From: Marchantia polymorpha subsp. ruderalis
Lineage: Eukaryota > Streptophyta > Marchantiopsida > Marchantiales > Marchantiaceae
Reading direction: 5' to 3'
NCBI GenBank assembly: GCA_037833965.1
Contig: AP031356.1
Span: 8,392,501 to 8,456,500, forward strand
DNA length: 64,000 nt
The translations under genes were made by a program, and so were the position numbers. This document shows positions 21,759 through 33,814 of the stretch, piece by piece (within the stretch, counting starts at the first letter, position 1; each line of letters starts with the position of its first letter). The notes under the pieces were generated by a model. It worked only from the letters and a program-made list of their open reading frames with translations. It was not told where the DNA came from and searched no databases.

Positions 21759-22175
21759 GCGCACGCCAAGCCGATGAAGACTTGATTCGTCAACTGCAAT
21801 CGCAGTGCGGCGAATTGAGAGCGCATAGTGCGGAGGCAGAGATGCAGTTGGTAGTGGTTGAAGACGATCGCCGGCGAGCGGCAGATCGCACGCGAGAAGA
21901 GTTGGTGGAACGAGTGAACCACTGTCTCAGATGTTACACTCTCTGGGAAGTGGCTGCGTAGGAGAAAATCACACTGCGCGAGTTAGAGATTCGTGCGGCG
22001 GGCTTGATGTTGGGTGACAGTCGGAGCCGGGCGGCTAGCATCGCGGGACGCCATTGCGAACCTCGAGGCGGAGTTGACTGCGGTGTTGCGGCGGCTAGGG
22101 TTGCACAGTAGAGCCGAAGACTGGTCGGATAGGGAGTTAGCGCGCGGCAATCCGTCGTGCAGGAGACATAGTAGA
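21759..22175 (+). pseudogene. GLL protein, C-terminal coiled coil remnant (copy a)
   Basis: This continues the frame broken at 3714. It reads ARQADEDLIRQLQ, then ECGEL-like coiled-coil sequence and LYTLWEVAA-type sequence, then TAG at 21959-21961 where other copies have CAG. Past the stop, similarity continues (EKITLRELEIRAAGL) until a deletion at about 22035 removes part of the helical segment. The tail can be followed to about 22175 near the TATA box. It is not functional. Confidence 0.65.
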
Positions 22176-23229
22176 TGACCTGCAGTGTAGTGTAGCGTAT
22201 GGTAGAGTAGTGTTAGTTAGGACCTCAGAGGGTATAAAGTAGTTCAAGGCGTCTTGCCTTGGGATTCTTCCAGTTTCGAAAGTGCAGATCAGGAACTCAT
22301 TTTCTCTGCGTGTTTGTATCCTTAGTTCTGTCACCGCGCAAGAGGAGCTATAGCTTGACGAAGATACCGCATTTTGTAGCTGAAGTCCTTCGGCCGAATG
22401 TTCAGAGCTAGTATACTGGTTAGATACTTGAGCAGTTTGGATCTACACCTGCGGGTGATTGCTGAATGCTCAGAGCTAGTAACTGGTTAGATACTTGAAC
22501 AGTTCGTCCCTACACCTTCGGGTGATTGTTCCTGTTTGTACTCCTTCGGGATGTTTCCCCTTAATGCCAAAGTGAAGTTTTGTTACTTCGAGTAAGCCTT
22601 GGTTGTTAGTTCAAGTTACGCTGTAGAAGGTGCCCTCGGGGCAAACCTCTGCAATATTTCTGGGAATGACTAGTGCTTGAGAATTCAAACTCGTCAATAG
22701 ACTGTTATGGTGTGCCACTGGATCTTTTCTCAGTTGAGTTTCTTAGTTCGGACCTGTATTCTCTACGCGTTTAGTGAGTTGAGTGTGTTGTTCACTGCGT
22801 GTGAGTGACTTCGGTTTGACGAAGGTACCGCATTCGAAGTAGGAAGTCCAACACGGGTGCTCTACGCTAGTAGAAACTAGTGGAAGGGTTGTAAAAGCTG
22901 GAGTTGGAAGTCACTGCCTGCAGAGCCTCTAAATGTACTTGTGAGAGACTTTCCCCCTGAAATTTTAAGTAGAGGTCATAACCGACCTCTGAGTTGTGCT
23001 TTTCTAGTTTCAGGTGTGTGTTGAGTGAACTACGCTGCACTGTGCGTCCTCCGAGTGACCTCCGAGTTGAGCACTTGCAGTATTTCTGGGAGTGATAGTC
23101 GCCTGAGAATTCAAACTCTTCAATAGTCTATTAAACGTGACACTTTGTACTCTGTGTGTTGCCTCTGTCCCTGTGGATTCGACCTTTTTGCTGCTATACT
23201 GCAGTTTTAGCCTTTGGTGGGTTATTACA

Positions 23230-23425
23230 CCGCCGAAGGCACACGTGTTCCTGCATCCCTGCCTTCGCCCGTAGGAATGCTCTTTGGGGATCTCAACGCC
23301 GAAGGCACCACGCTGAACTCCCCTTGCTCTGAAGTCCCTTGCTCCAAAGGTCCTTGCTTTGAAGGCCCTTCATCCGACGGTACTTGCTCTGAAGGCAAGC
23401 GCATCTCTGGCGCAGGCATTCTTGC
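23230..23425 (-). pseudogene. GLL protein, fragment of the disordered region (piece g)
   Basis: A 196-bp remnant between the 3' end of copy a and the 3' end of piece h. The minus strand reads a proline/serine/glycine-rich repeat (EQGPSEQGP style), and the DNA contains GCCGAAGGC motifs like the disordered part of other copies. It is the probable target in which copies a and h were inserted. Confidence 0.5.
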
Positions 23426-24241
23426 TGTAATAATCCATCAAAGGCTAAAACTGCAATATAGCAGCAAAAGGTCGAACCCACAGGGACAGAGGCAACACAC
23501 ATAGTACAAAGTGTCACGTTTTAACATACTATTGAGGAGTTTGAATTCTCAGGCTACTGTCACTCCCAAAAATACTGCAAGTGCTCATCTCGGAGGTCAC
23601 TCGGAGGACGCACAGAGTAGCGTAGTTCACCCCAATACACACCTCAAACTATAAAAGCACAACTCAGAGGTCGGTTAGGACCTCTACTTAAGGTTCAGGG
23701 GGAAAGTTTCTCACGCGTACACTCAGAAAATCTGCAGGTAGTCGCCCAACTCCGATTTACAACCCTTCCACTAGTTACTGCTAGTGCAGGGCATCCGGGT
23801 TGGACTTCCTACTTCGGATGTGGTACTTTCATCAAACCGAAGTCCCTCTCACGCAGTGAACAACACACTCAACTCACAAAACGCGCAGAGAATACAAAAA
23901 TCCGAACTGAGAGACTATGTTGAGAAACGACCCAGTGTCACAATTTAACAGTCTATTGACGAGTTTGAATTCTCAGGCACTAGTCATTCCCAGAAATACC
24001 GTGGAGGCTACCCCGAAGGCGCCTCAAGCAACGTAACACACACAACTTGAATTTACAACCAAGGCTTATTCCGAAGTTTAACAAAACTTCACTTTGGCAT
24101 TCAAGGGAAAAAATCTCGAAGGAATGCAAACAAGGAAAATCGTCCGAATGTGTAAGTCCGAATTTCAAATCCTAACTAGACTATCTGCTAGCTCAGAACA
24201 TTCGGGCGAAGGCCTTCAGCTACAAAATGCGGTAACTTCGA
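23426..24241 (-). mobile_element. GLL piece h, 3' region only
   Basis: It starts with the 3' terminus (TGTAATAATCCATC) and runs through both halves of the 3' region, including the two AGAATTCAAACTC segments. It breaks off near 24241, just before the TATA/hairpin part, where single-copy DNA begins. It marks the right edge of the first nest. Confidence 0.75.
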
Positions 24242-25066
24242 ATTAGAATTCAAAATAAGTCCTGAATATGTACATTGTTCATTGTTTCATACATTGTTCC
24301 TGTCATGTCCATAGCTATACTAGCGTCATGCATCTCAAGAGATAGACTTTCCAGTCCACCTCAGCCTTCAATCCATAGTGCTTGACTGATTGTTTCAGTA
24401 CTTGTCTTTCACGCTGTAGGCATGAGGTATGATAATGTGGGTCATCCCTACACCGTTCCAATGTGTCAAACGTGTACTCACCAATATGATCAGATGCCGT
24501 TACACGTGAAGGATAGTGGCAATTGTTGATTCTCTGAACTGCAGAAACTTGAATGATTATAAATTACGGATTCCAATTCCAAGCTACATCGGAGATTCGA
24601 TAATTTTGCAACATCTCTGAGAGGGGAAAATATATTTTTAATTTGAAGTCCAGAAGTTTCAAACTTGCTGCAAACCATGTTTTCCACTAACAGAGGAAGA
24701 ATATTCGAGTTACAGAGAAAGTCACTGTCTATGACTCTTCCTCATTTTCCATATTTCATCATTGCACACCATCAAATTAAAGGCATCAATAACCATTGTC
24801 ACAACTAAATTCTTGGTGAGCTTACAACACAAACCTATTTAATACTTTTTAATGATACATATTATTAACATTTTTTTACAATGGTGCTATATATCATGAA
24901 CTTAACACTTCTCTGATCACTCAAAGATGTGCATGAACTATTCCGGAGAGCAAATACTTGCTAGACTGAGGTTGTTACAGATACCTGATCCGCTGACAAG
25001 GTTAGGATCATTGGAGGGAGAAGATACACACACATCAAGTGCTGGCTTCAAACGAAAGTCTCAGAC
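24242..25066. other. Single-copy spacer, no gene seen
   Basis: AT-rich DNA with no credible coding region, repeat or RNA gene on either strand. It separates the repeat nest from the P450 remnant. Confidence 0.6.
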
Positions 25067-25745
25067 TCAAGTATCAACAGGAATTCTTGACTGGCCAATA
25101 CCATTCAATCCTGCCTTGTGGTAGACATCCGAAGGCAGTCGCCTCGTTAAGAGTAGATTCAAAGGATTCCGCTTCCCTACCGTGATACCGAACCTCTGTT
25201 CAACATCTACGTCCAGGGGAGTCAGGCCTTCGGGCAGTGAGATTGAACAAGCATGAACCAGCTGGGCGAGGGTGTAGGCCACAGAGACGAGCGCCAGATT
25301 CATGCCTGGACACAGCCTTCGCCCAGAACTGAAGGGCAGAATCTCATAATGCTGCCCTTTCACATCCATACGGCTGTTTAAGAATCTTGAAGGATCAAAC
25401 TTCAAAGGATTTTCCCAAACCTTGGGATCTGTACTAATGGCATGAACGTTCACAATAACCCGGGTGTTGGCGGGGGATATCGTATCCTGCTACTTTTGGT
25501 GCTTCGGTCGTTGAGTGAGGAACTCCCAGCATAGCGGGTGGGTGCAGCCGTAGTGTTTCCTTCACCACTGCCTGCAGATACTCGAGATTCCGGAGGTCTG
25601 GTTCTTCAACCATCCTTTCTTTACCGATCACATCGTCGAGCTCACTCTGAAGTCTTTCCATAATGTTGGGATGCCGCAGAAGCTCAGTCATAGCCCACAC
25701 AATCGTCCCAGAAGTAGTGTCACCTCCAGCCGGAACGATGTCCTC
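25067..25745 (-). pseudogene. Cytochrome P450, C-terminal half, frameshifted
   Basis: The minus strand reads the C-terminal half of a plant P450 of the CYP71-clan type. It shows the I-helix motif AGGDTTSG (about 25710-25735), the K-helix ETLR in KETLRLHPP, the F-D-P-S-R-F region and the haem-binding loop FSSGRRLCPG with the cysteine ligand. A run of five C residues near 25475 shifts the frame: the reading GYDIP leads out of frame, while one base fewer would restore NTRVIVNVHAI. The N-terminal half, normally some 300 residues, was not found upstream within 3 kb. It could be a truncated pseudogene or the last exon of a gene whose first exon was lost; the frameshift favours the former. Such enzymes are endoplasmic-reticulum monooxygenases; the substrate cannot be inferred. 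Confidence 0.8.
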
Positions 25746-28359
25746 ATTGAAGAATTACCGTTACCAGTGATCTTGTGCATTCAAGATGCAAAATGATACA
25801 ACGGACGACAATATTGATATTCGCAGCTACGTTGAAATCAGCATTTATGGCACTTTCTTCTTTACAATATTTTCTGCACAGAATTTGCCATATTTTTGCG
25901 GCCTTGCACAGCCGTCTTCATGACAGAATTCCTGAGTCATGTCCCACCTCCGAACTCTTTTAGCTCTATGGTTCTCCTCCTTATCCACACGTCACTTCAC
26001 TAGATCCTACATGCAAGCCTCGAAGATACTTTACGTTGTACGACGTATCCACGGCTCTTGCTCATTAAATCATGGCACCGTTGATTAAAGATGTGAGCAT
26101 ACTGATTATCTAATGGGTGGGTCAGTTCGGGGTGCATCCCTCTGATGATTACGTACCACTGGCACAAAGATTAAGGGGTCCATGTCACGAGGTTCTCGTG
26201 AGACTACTGCTAAAGTCTTGAGCCACAAAAGTCAACTACAAGCACTTTCTAGCGTGGTACACAAGTCTTGGCCATTGAAGATGATACTAGAGCTTGGATT
26301 TGGATATGAAGAAAAATCGTTCTCTTTTGAAGTGCCATCCATGTAAATGCAGAATCTGATTAAAGCATGACCTTTGCACACTTGAGGATTATCGTCATCA
26401 TCGTCCTGACCCTGGATTGCAGACGTTGTCATTCACGATCAGTGAACTCTGATATACTTAAGATATCTACACCTATTTCTCAACCCAGAGAACAACACTT
26501 TCTTCGTTGGCTTCAACGTTTACTTTCTTTGCCAGTTACCTGTGTCATTCGAAATTTTACAACTCCACATATAATGTATCAACTCCGTAGAAGTAAACCT
26601 TGATCTTTTCGCGTTATTATCTGGTTCTTAGAATAATGCACTCAGCTCGCTTACAATGCTCTATAACTCACATACAGCTAAAACAACTGTGCCTTCAGCT
26701 TCTGCAGACGGGTCAATCGTAACCATACAGCTGCCAAATCCTTGTCTCTCTCTAATCAGAAGAAGTACGAAGTAACATAGCAAAATTTCTAGGAAGAACT
26801 CATCAAGTTGTAGATAGATGAAACCAAAGGTGTAACATGGGGTAGACCCCAAATATGAGCCTTTATCGTTTCCAGGATTGCACATGAACTTACAAATTCG
26901 GCACGGCATTATAATCTCACTTTGTAGGACTGAATCAACGGCTTCTCATTATGCACACAAATCGAAGACACAGATTAAGGGCTCCTGGAGGTGATGTCAC
27001 TGTGTGCTCCTTTGGAACATCGGAACTTCCAAGCTCATTTTCCAAGAAGCAAAATTTATTTCCGCACATTGCGGGGACAAATGTTGGAATCAATAACGGG
27101 GACACCAAACAGTTGGTCAGTCAGGTCTGAGACCTTTTGTCTTCAACAGAAGCTTGCTTCCCAAAATGGAGAACGAAACTTTGCATTTTGCCCTTCAGGT
27201 CACACCGCAACCAGAGTAGACATCTCAGCGACAGAGTACGATTCTCTCCTCTGAGCACAGTACAGCAAATGCATAGATTTTGCAATTCGAGCTTGCTGAC
27301 CTTCAGATCTCTTCACCATTACTTTGTATATGCTAGAATTGGGCAATCTGTTCTCATATCTTGATGCTCAATTCAAGCTCTACGTAGTTGCAGATGTAAT
27401 CAAATTCCAATCCAGAATCATGTAACCCTGCAGGTTGATGAACTTTGCTTCCAAGAGAAGAGGAAGGAAAGAAGGCTCATTGGCGTAGATTAGCCTTTCA
27501 AAGGAGACAATGTGAGGAAGACAAGGAAGCCCCGCCAAAAAGTCTTTGCACACGTCACGACGATTAAAAGCTTTGCATGGTGGCCGATGAATCCAAGCGG
27601 GGAGTTGATAATTAAAATTTCCATGACCGTAGACCACCTAGTTCGTTCATGCGTGCCCAGGGAGGCGTACAGAAAGCATTCGATCCTCAAAGTGAAGTGA
27701 GGGCTTAGCTGCCCATTCTCGGAACCCAGCAGGGGAGACGAGGAGTGCAGGGTCGGATCGATCTGAGCGCATGGAAGGCAAGGAAGGAGGAGGAGGAGGA
27801 GGCGATGGATTCGTAAGGCGCTCGGTAGAGATGCAGGGTTAGTGCGGGAGGGCGGGCGATGAGGAGGTCGGATTTCGTGAAGTGGAGGGCGGGCGGTGGC
27901 GAAGGAGCTGCTGCTGCTGCAGGGTGGAAACATTGTGGCGAGTTGTTGTTGTTGGTGGCGGGCGAGTCGAGTGATCTGGCGACGACGGACGGCAATCGAG
28001 GATTAGGTGGTGGTTCTCGGTGCGAGGCAGTAGACGCGTAGATCAGGTGGGGAGGATGGCGGTGTGAATTTGTGTGGAGGCGTTCGGAGGTCAGGGCAAA
28101 TTGTCGGGTAGAATTTTCTGACAAATTTTGGCAAGAAGAAGCAGAAGACGACGACAGTATGCAGCTTGGTTTTTGTGTAGGACGAGAGCTGAGGGAGGGA
28201 GCGCTCGGTGAGACGGAGGGCGCACGGTGAGACGGATGGGTGAAGAATGGAAAATTGCACTTGACCGTGCACTTGATTTATAATTCGCAATTCCACGATG
28301 CATGGAGATTGAACAATACATGGAGAATTGAGTTTTATATTTCTCTGGAGGTGGACACC
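25746..28359. other. Single-copy spacer upstream of the receptor-like protein gene
   Basis: I see only short frames without recognisable domains on both strands, and a GC-rich segment with CTC/GGA-biased composition at about 27760-28240. The last 120 bases are the likely promoter and 5' UTR of the gene starting at 28360. No RNA gene was recognised. Confidence 0.5.
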
Positions 28360-31300
28360 ATGCACTTACTCAGAAGATCTACAGGTCGGGCATCGGTCGT
28401 TTACGCTCCTGATCTGCCCGCTCTCCGCAAACGCTTCAGGATGTTGGTGATTCTGGTGCTTTGTTGCATCCAGCTCGGTGCTTGCGCCGTTGGTCAGGAG
28501 GATACCACCTTCAGAGAAATAAGCAGAATCGAGACTCTTGTTGAGACTCTACAGGATCCAGATTTCGACGCACGTGCAGAATCGGCCGCGAAAGAGCATG
28601 GCAGCATCAACATCGAGAGTGGACCTCCTCTGGCTTCCTCCGTCGAGGCGCATATGGGCCAGCAACAAGCACACGGCGGTCCCAGGAGCCAGCGAGAGCT
28701 GCAGCAGTTTAAACTTCAGGACCAAGCCGTCGAAACTTTGTTAACGAAACGTCATGAGCCTCTCCATCGTTTTCAGGAGGAATCTGCACACTCCAGAGCA
28801 ATATCCCGCACTTTGCTCCAAGACAGCTTCGGGTCAGTTACATTTCGCAGCAAGATATCATCTGATAGAGAAGTGCACAGTTCTGCACCTGTCGCTTTTG
28901 TCCTTCGTCCGAGCATGTGCACAGCAATGCGCATGCTTGGGCGAGTGAGTGAAATTCATCTCTAACGCCATACGAGTCCAATGTGTTGCCACTGTCGCAG
29001 GGAGGCCGATGCGCTCCTGCAATTCAAGGCCGAAATCGAAAACTACACGGACAACGCTTTGGATGGATGGACAACGGGGAATCGCTCCGCCTACTGCTCG
29101 TGGACGAGGGTCATCTGCGACGATGAGCTGCACGTGATCTCCCTCAACTTCTCCAGGCTGAAGATGACCGGCACTTTGGGTCCTTCGTTGAGCAAGCTCG
29201 AATACCTCGTGGACCTCGATCTGAGCCACAATTTCCTGTTGAGCGAGCTTCCCGTGGAATGGGGCCGGCTGCAGAGACTGCAGTCCTTGAACGTCCACGA
29301 TAATTTTCTCTTTGGTGGAGTTCCCGCAGAGTACGGCAACATGTCCAGCCTACGAGTCCTCTACATCGGAGCACAGGACAAGTTCTTCAACGGGTTCATT
29401 CCGGAGGAGCTGGGTCTGCTCTCTGAGCTCGAGGTTCTGGCCCTGGGCGCGGTCTTCAATTTCGACGCCAAGCAGGAGTACTTCCGTTACCAGTCGAACG
29501 AGATGAGAGGCCCCATTCCCAAGTCCATCGCCAACTGCACAAAGCTGTGGTACTTGGATTTCTTCGGCAACAACTATCTGACGGGTCCCATTCCGAGAGA
29601 ATACGGCCAGCTCGTCAATCTGGAGTATCTGAGCTTCGAGCAGAACAATTTCACAGGTTCCATCCCGTCCGAGCTGGGCAACCTGACGAAGATCAAGTAT
29701 CTGCACTTGGGAAATAATGCCTTGGAGGGAGAGTTCCCCATGGAGCTGGCGTCGTTGTCGGAGCTCGAGTTCCTGAACGTGAGTAACAACTTCCTGACGG
29801 GGAGTTTTCTGACAGTGGAGTCCACTTCGTGGAGTCGGCTCGAAAAGCTCTTCATCGACGGGAACAACTTTCGTGGCGCCTTTCCCAGAGCTATGACGGC
29901 CATGACGGCGCTAACGATCTTGTACATGTTCGACAACGAGTTCACCGGCGGCCTCCCCGAGAACCTGGGGCAGCTGGCCAACCTCCAAGTGTTCGATTTC
30001 CGCAGCAACCAGCTGGACGGGGAATTGCCCGACAGCCTCAACAACTGCACGCAGCTCCAATGGCTGCAGGCAGCGACCAACAACCTCACGGGCACGCTGG
30101 ACCCGCTGAGAAACCTCTCGCGGCTTGAACTCCTGTCCGTAGGGTACAACAACCTCACGGGCACGCTGGAGCCGCTGAGAAATCTCTCGCTGCTCTATTG
30201 GATAGAAGCAAGGAACAACAGTCTCACAGGCACGCTGGACCCGCTGAGAAACCTCTCGCTGCTCTATTGGATAAATGCAGAGAACAACAATCTCACAGGC
30301 ACGCTGGACCCGCTGAGAAACCTCTCGCGGCTCCAACTCCTGTCCGTAGAGTACAACAACCTCACGGGCACGCTGGAGCCGCTGAGAAATCTCTCGCTGC
30401 TCTATTGGATAGAAGCAACGAACAACAATCTCACAGGCACGCTGGACCCGCTGAGAAACCTGTCGTGGCTCCAAGTCCTGTCCGTAGGGTACAGCAGGCT
30501 CAGGGGCACGCTGGAGCCGCTGCGAAACCTCTCGATGCTCTATTGGATAAATGCAGCGAACAACAATCTCACGGGCACGCTGGAGCCGCTGAGAAACCTC
30601 TCGCTGCTCTATTGGATAAATGCAGCGAACAACAATCTCAGGGGCACGCTGGACCCGCTGAGAAACCTCTCGCTGCTCTATTGGATAAATGCAGCGAACA
30701 ACAATCTCAGGGGCACGCTGGACCCGCTGAGAAACCTCTCGCTGCTCTATTGGATAAATGCAGAGAACAACAATCTCACAGGCACGCTGGACCCGCTGAG
30801 AAACCTCTCGCGGCTCCAACTCCTGTCCGTAGAGTACAACAACCTCACGGGCACGCTGGAGCCGCTGAGAAATCTCTCGCTGCTCTATTGGATAGAAGCA
30901 ACGAACAACAATCTCACAGGCACGCTGGACCCGCTGAGAAACCTCTCGTGGCTCCAAGTCCTGACCGTAGGGTACAGCAGGCTCAGGGGCACGCTGGAGC
31001 CGCTGCGAAACCTCTCGATGCTCTATTGGATAAATGCAGCGAACAACAATCTCACGGGCACGCTGGAGCCGCTGCGAAACCTCTCGATGCTCTATTGGAT
31101 AAATGCAGAGAACAACAATCTCACAGGCACGCTGGACCCGCTGAGAAACCTCTCGCGGCTCAAACGCCTGTCCGTAGAGAACAACAATCTCACAGGCACG
31201 CTGGAGCCGCTGAGAAATCTCTCGCTGCTCTATTGGATAGAAGCAAGGAACAACAATCTCACAGGCACGCTGGACCCGCTGAGAAACCTGTCGTGGCTCC

Positions 31301-33765
31301 AAGTCCTGACCGTAGGGTACAGCAGGCTCAGGGGCACGCTGGAGCCGTTGCGAAACCTCTCGATGCTCTATTGGATAAATGTAGCGAACAACAATCTCAC
31401 GGGCACGCTGGAGCCGCTGAGAAACCTCTCGCTGCTCTATTGGATAAATGCAGCGAACAACAATCTCACGGGCACGCTGGACCCGCTGAGAAACCTCTCG
31501 CGGCTCGAACGCCTGTCCGTAGAGTACAACAATCTCACAGGCACGCTGGAGCCGCTGAGAAACCTCTCGTTGCTCTATTGGATAAATGCAGCGAACAACA
31601 ATCTCACGGGCACGCTGGACCCGCTGAGAAACCTCTCGCTGCTCTATTGGATAAATGCAGCGAACAACAATCTCACGGGCACGCTGGACCCGCTGAGAAA
31701 CCTCTCGCTGCTCTATTTGATAGATGCAGCGAACAACAGGTTCACGTGCACGCTGGACTCGCTGAGAAACCTCTCGCTGCTCTATTGGATAAATGCAGCG
31801 AACAACAATCTCACGGGCACGCTGGACCCGCTGAGAAATCTCTCGCTGCTCGAACTCCTGTCCGTAGGGAACAACAGGTTCACGGGCACGTTGGACCCGC
31901 TGAGAAATCTCTCGCTGCTCTATTGGATAAATGCAGAGAAGAACAATCTCACAGGCACGGTGGACCCGCTGAGAAACCTCTCGCGGCTCGAACTCCTGTC
32001 CGTAGGGTACAACAGGCTCACAGGCACGCTGGAGCCGCTGCGAAATCTCTCGATGCTCGATTCGCTGTTCGCAGAGAATAACAACCTCACGAGCACGCTG
32101 GAGCCGCTGAGAAATCTCTCGCTGCTCGATTGGATAGATGCAAGGAACAACAATCTCACAGGCACGCTGGACCCGCTGAGAAACCTCTCGCGGCTCCGAG
32201 TCCTGTCCGTAGGGTACAACAGGCTCAGGGGCACGCTGGAGCCGCTGCGAAACCTCTCGATGCTCTGGTACTTGCACGCATCGAACAACAATCTCAATGG
32301 CACTCTGGAGCCGCTGAGAGATCTCTTGATGCTCTCGAACGGCATCATGTACTTGCTCCTGAACGACAACAACTTTCGAGGCCACATTCCCGCCGAGCTC
32401 GGCAAGCTGTCGAACTTGAAGCTCCTCTTCCTGCACAATAACGGGCTGTCCGGGCTCATACCAACGAGCTTGGCCGACCTAGAGAGCATCAACGAGATCA
32501 ATCTGGGCAATAATTCTCTGACGGGAGGAATCCCTCCAGAGCTGGGGCGACTGCAGTACATGGAGTATCTCGTCCTCCACAGCAACAACCTCACGGGAAC
32601 CATTCCCGCGTCTCTAGCGAACTGCAGCTCCCTGAGAAACATTAGGCTGAGCAAAAACAAGCTCACGGGCACAGTCACTCAGATTGACTTCTTGCAGCTG
32701 CGATCCCTCGAGACCTTCTCTGTCAACGGGAACCAGCTGAGCGGAGAGTTTCCCGTGAGCGTGTACAACTGCACGGAACTGAAGCTCCTGGACCTGAGCA
32801 GCAATGAATTCTCAGAGGAGCTCCCCAACAACTACGAGTACTCTCAGCCAGTGCTGCGCGAATTGCGAGTTTTGAAATTATCATCCAACAAATTCGGCGG
32901 CAGCGTGCCCGGCTGGATCTGGAAGCTTCCGGAGCTGCAAGTGCTCGACTTGTCGCACAACTCGTTCACGGGAGTGTGCCCGACCAATCTCTCGGGCTTG
33001 GAAGGCTTTATTCGACTCGAAGCGTCGCCAGACGTCGCCAGCAGTGTCATCGACGGCATCGACGACTTCATCCCGGTACGTGTCCAGGTGGACGGGGGGA
33101 AATTGCTCGAGCGAATCTCCATTGAGGCCAAAGGTTCGCGACTCGACCTCGAGTACGTCCTCGAGACTCTATTCTCCATCGACCTGTCATACAACCAGCT
33201 CTCTGGGAGGCTCACGTACGCGCTTGGAGACCTGCGCGGGTTGACGTACTTGAATCTGAGGCACAATAATTTCTCGGGCGAAATCCCTCAGGTTTTCGAA
33301 GATCTGCTGCGTCTCCAGTCGCTGGATTTGTCGGCCAACTATCTCACGGGGAAGATTCCTGCGGTGCTGAGCAGGCCCAGCTTGAGCTATCTGAATCTCT
33401 CCTACAACTTCCTCGAGGGCGAGATCCCCACGGCGAATGCTTTCTCCACGAGGTACGACATTTCGTCCTTCAAGCCCGGGAACGATCAGCTCTGCGGGGC
33501 CCCGCTCGAGACCACTTGTGCGGCGCAAGACAGCAACGCAAGCGGAAGCTCGGCCACACTCGGGGCTCTGCCGTTCGAGCTCCTGGATGGTACATTCTGG
33601 CGGGCCTTCGAGATCGGAATTCCGATCGGGGTCGTGATTGTGATCGGGGTCGTGATCGGAACGCTGAGAACAATGCCCCGCGCACGACACTGGCTACTGC
33701 ATACTCAAGATTTCGCTCGCCATTTTAATAAAGGTAGATACGGAGTGTTCAACGAACCGACATAG
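28360..33765 (+). CDS. Leucine-rich-repeat receptor-like protein (no kinase), two exons proposed
   Basis: Proposed exons are 28360-28944 and 29005-33765, giving about 1781 residues. Exon 1 has a hydrophobic signal segment (MLVILVLCCIQLG, start 28441 or the upstream ATG at 28360) and a polar stretch of about 150 residues of unknown fold. Exon 2 starts with an LRR N-terminal cap (ADALLQFKAE, then CSWTRVIC). Conventional 24-residue plant LRRs follow, then 33 repeats of 23 residues (residues 554-1312), then more 24-residue LRRs. Near residue 1540-1590 is an island with KGSRLDLEYVL and SIDLSYN, as in plant receptor-like proteins. Next come a paired-cysteine cap (LCGAPLETTC), a transmembrane helix with two GxxxG motifs (GIPIGVVIVIGVVIG) and a 30-residue tail. 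It should be a plasma-membrane glycoprotein signalling through a partner kinase (family knowledge). Ligand unknown. Confidence 0.8.
28945..29004 (+). other. Proposed 60-bp intron in the receptor-like protein gene
   Basis: The upstream frame carrying the signal peptide stops at 28965 and the LRR frame has no signal peptide of its own. A GTGAGT donor at 28945 and an AG at 29003-29004 remove the stop and join the two frames in phase 0. The joined protein then reads straight into the LRR cap (ADALLQFKAE). A CTAAC branch-like motif lies inside. The length is short but possible for a plant intron. An alternative AG at 28999-29000 would put the frames out of phase. Confidence 0.6.
30079..32355 (+). 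repeat. Array of 33 tandem 69-bp LRR repeats
   Basis: The unit encodes 23 residues of the form NNLTGTLDPLRNLSLLYWIN plus three more. There are 33 units in unbroken register, with no insertion or deletion: 2277 bases is exactly 33 times 69. Units come in types (ending YWINAAN, LLSVGY, YWIEATN, VLSVGYS) arranged in blocks. Units 3-7 and 10-14 are nearly identical in order, so part of the array arose by duplicating seven units. Most units carry two N-glycosylation sequons (NLT and NLS). Confidence 0.95.
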
Positions 33766-33814
33766 ACTGAATCATTCAGCAGCTGACTGATGCGTACGCG
33801 ACTGCTGGCTTTGC

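Larger units (their letters stand above)
2453..23229 (+). mobile_element. GLL copy a, host of copies b and c
   Basis: Two plus-strand pieces, 2453-3714 and 21759-23229, are one element split by copy c. The target duplication GCGCA (3710-3714 and 21759-21763) rejoins a coiled-coil coding segment across the gap. The left piece has leader and N-terminal coding sequence; the right piece has the coiled-coil tail, a TATA box (22233-22239), a hairpin (22245-22261) and the 3' terminus GGGTTATTACA at 23229. The 5' terminus is off the left edge because copy b is inserted in the leader. This is the oldest copy in the first nest and its coding region has lost the whole disordered middle. Confidence 0.8.

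Noticed and set aside
26232..26909. Two minus-strand frames of 66 and 82 codons
   Set aside because: No domain, no neighbours and no codon pattern; not distinguishable from chance.
27490..28124. Overlapping proline/serine-rich frames on the minus strand upstream of the receptor-like protein gene
   Set aside because: They are caused by GGA/CTC-biased composition; frames overlap each other and show no domain.
30198..32081. 627-codon open frame overlapping the LRR array on the plus strand
   Set aside because: Same artefact as above; it is a frame shadow of the LRR gene.
30079..32355. CRISPR-like regular repeats
   Set aside because: The repeats are protein-coding LRRs with no spacers, in a plant nuclear context.
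29911..32436. 841-codon open frame antisense to the LRR array
   Set aside because: The 69-bp unit happens to lack stops in this frame and the unit length is a multiple of three, so openness repeats 33 times. It has no start context or domain.
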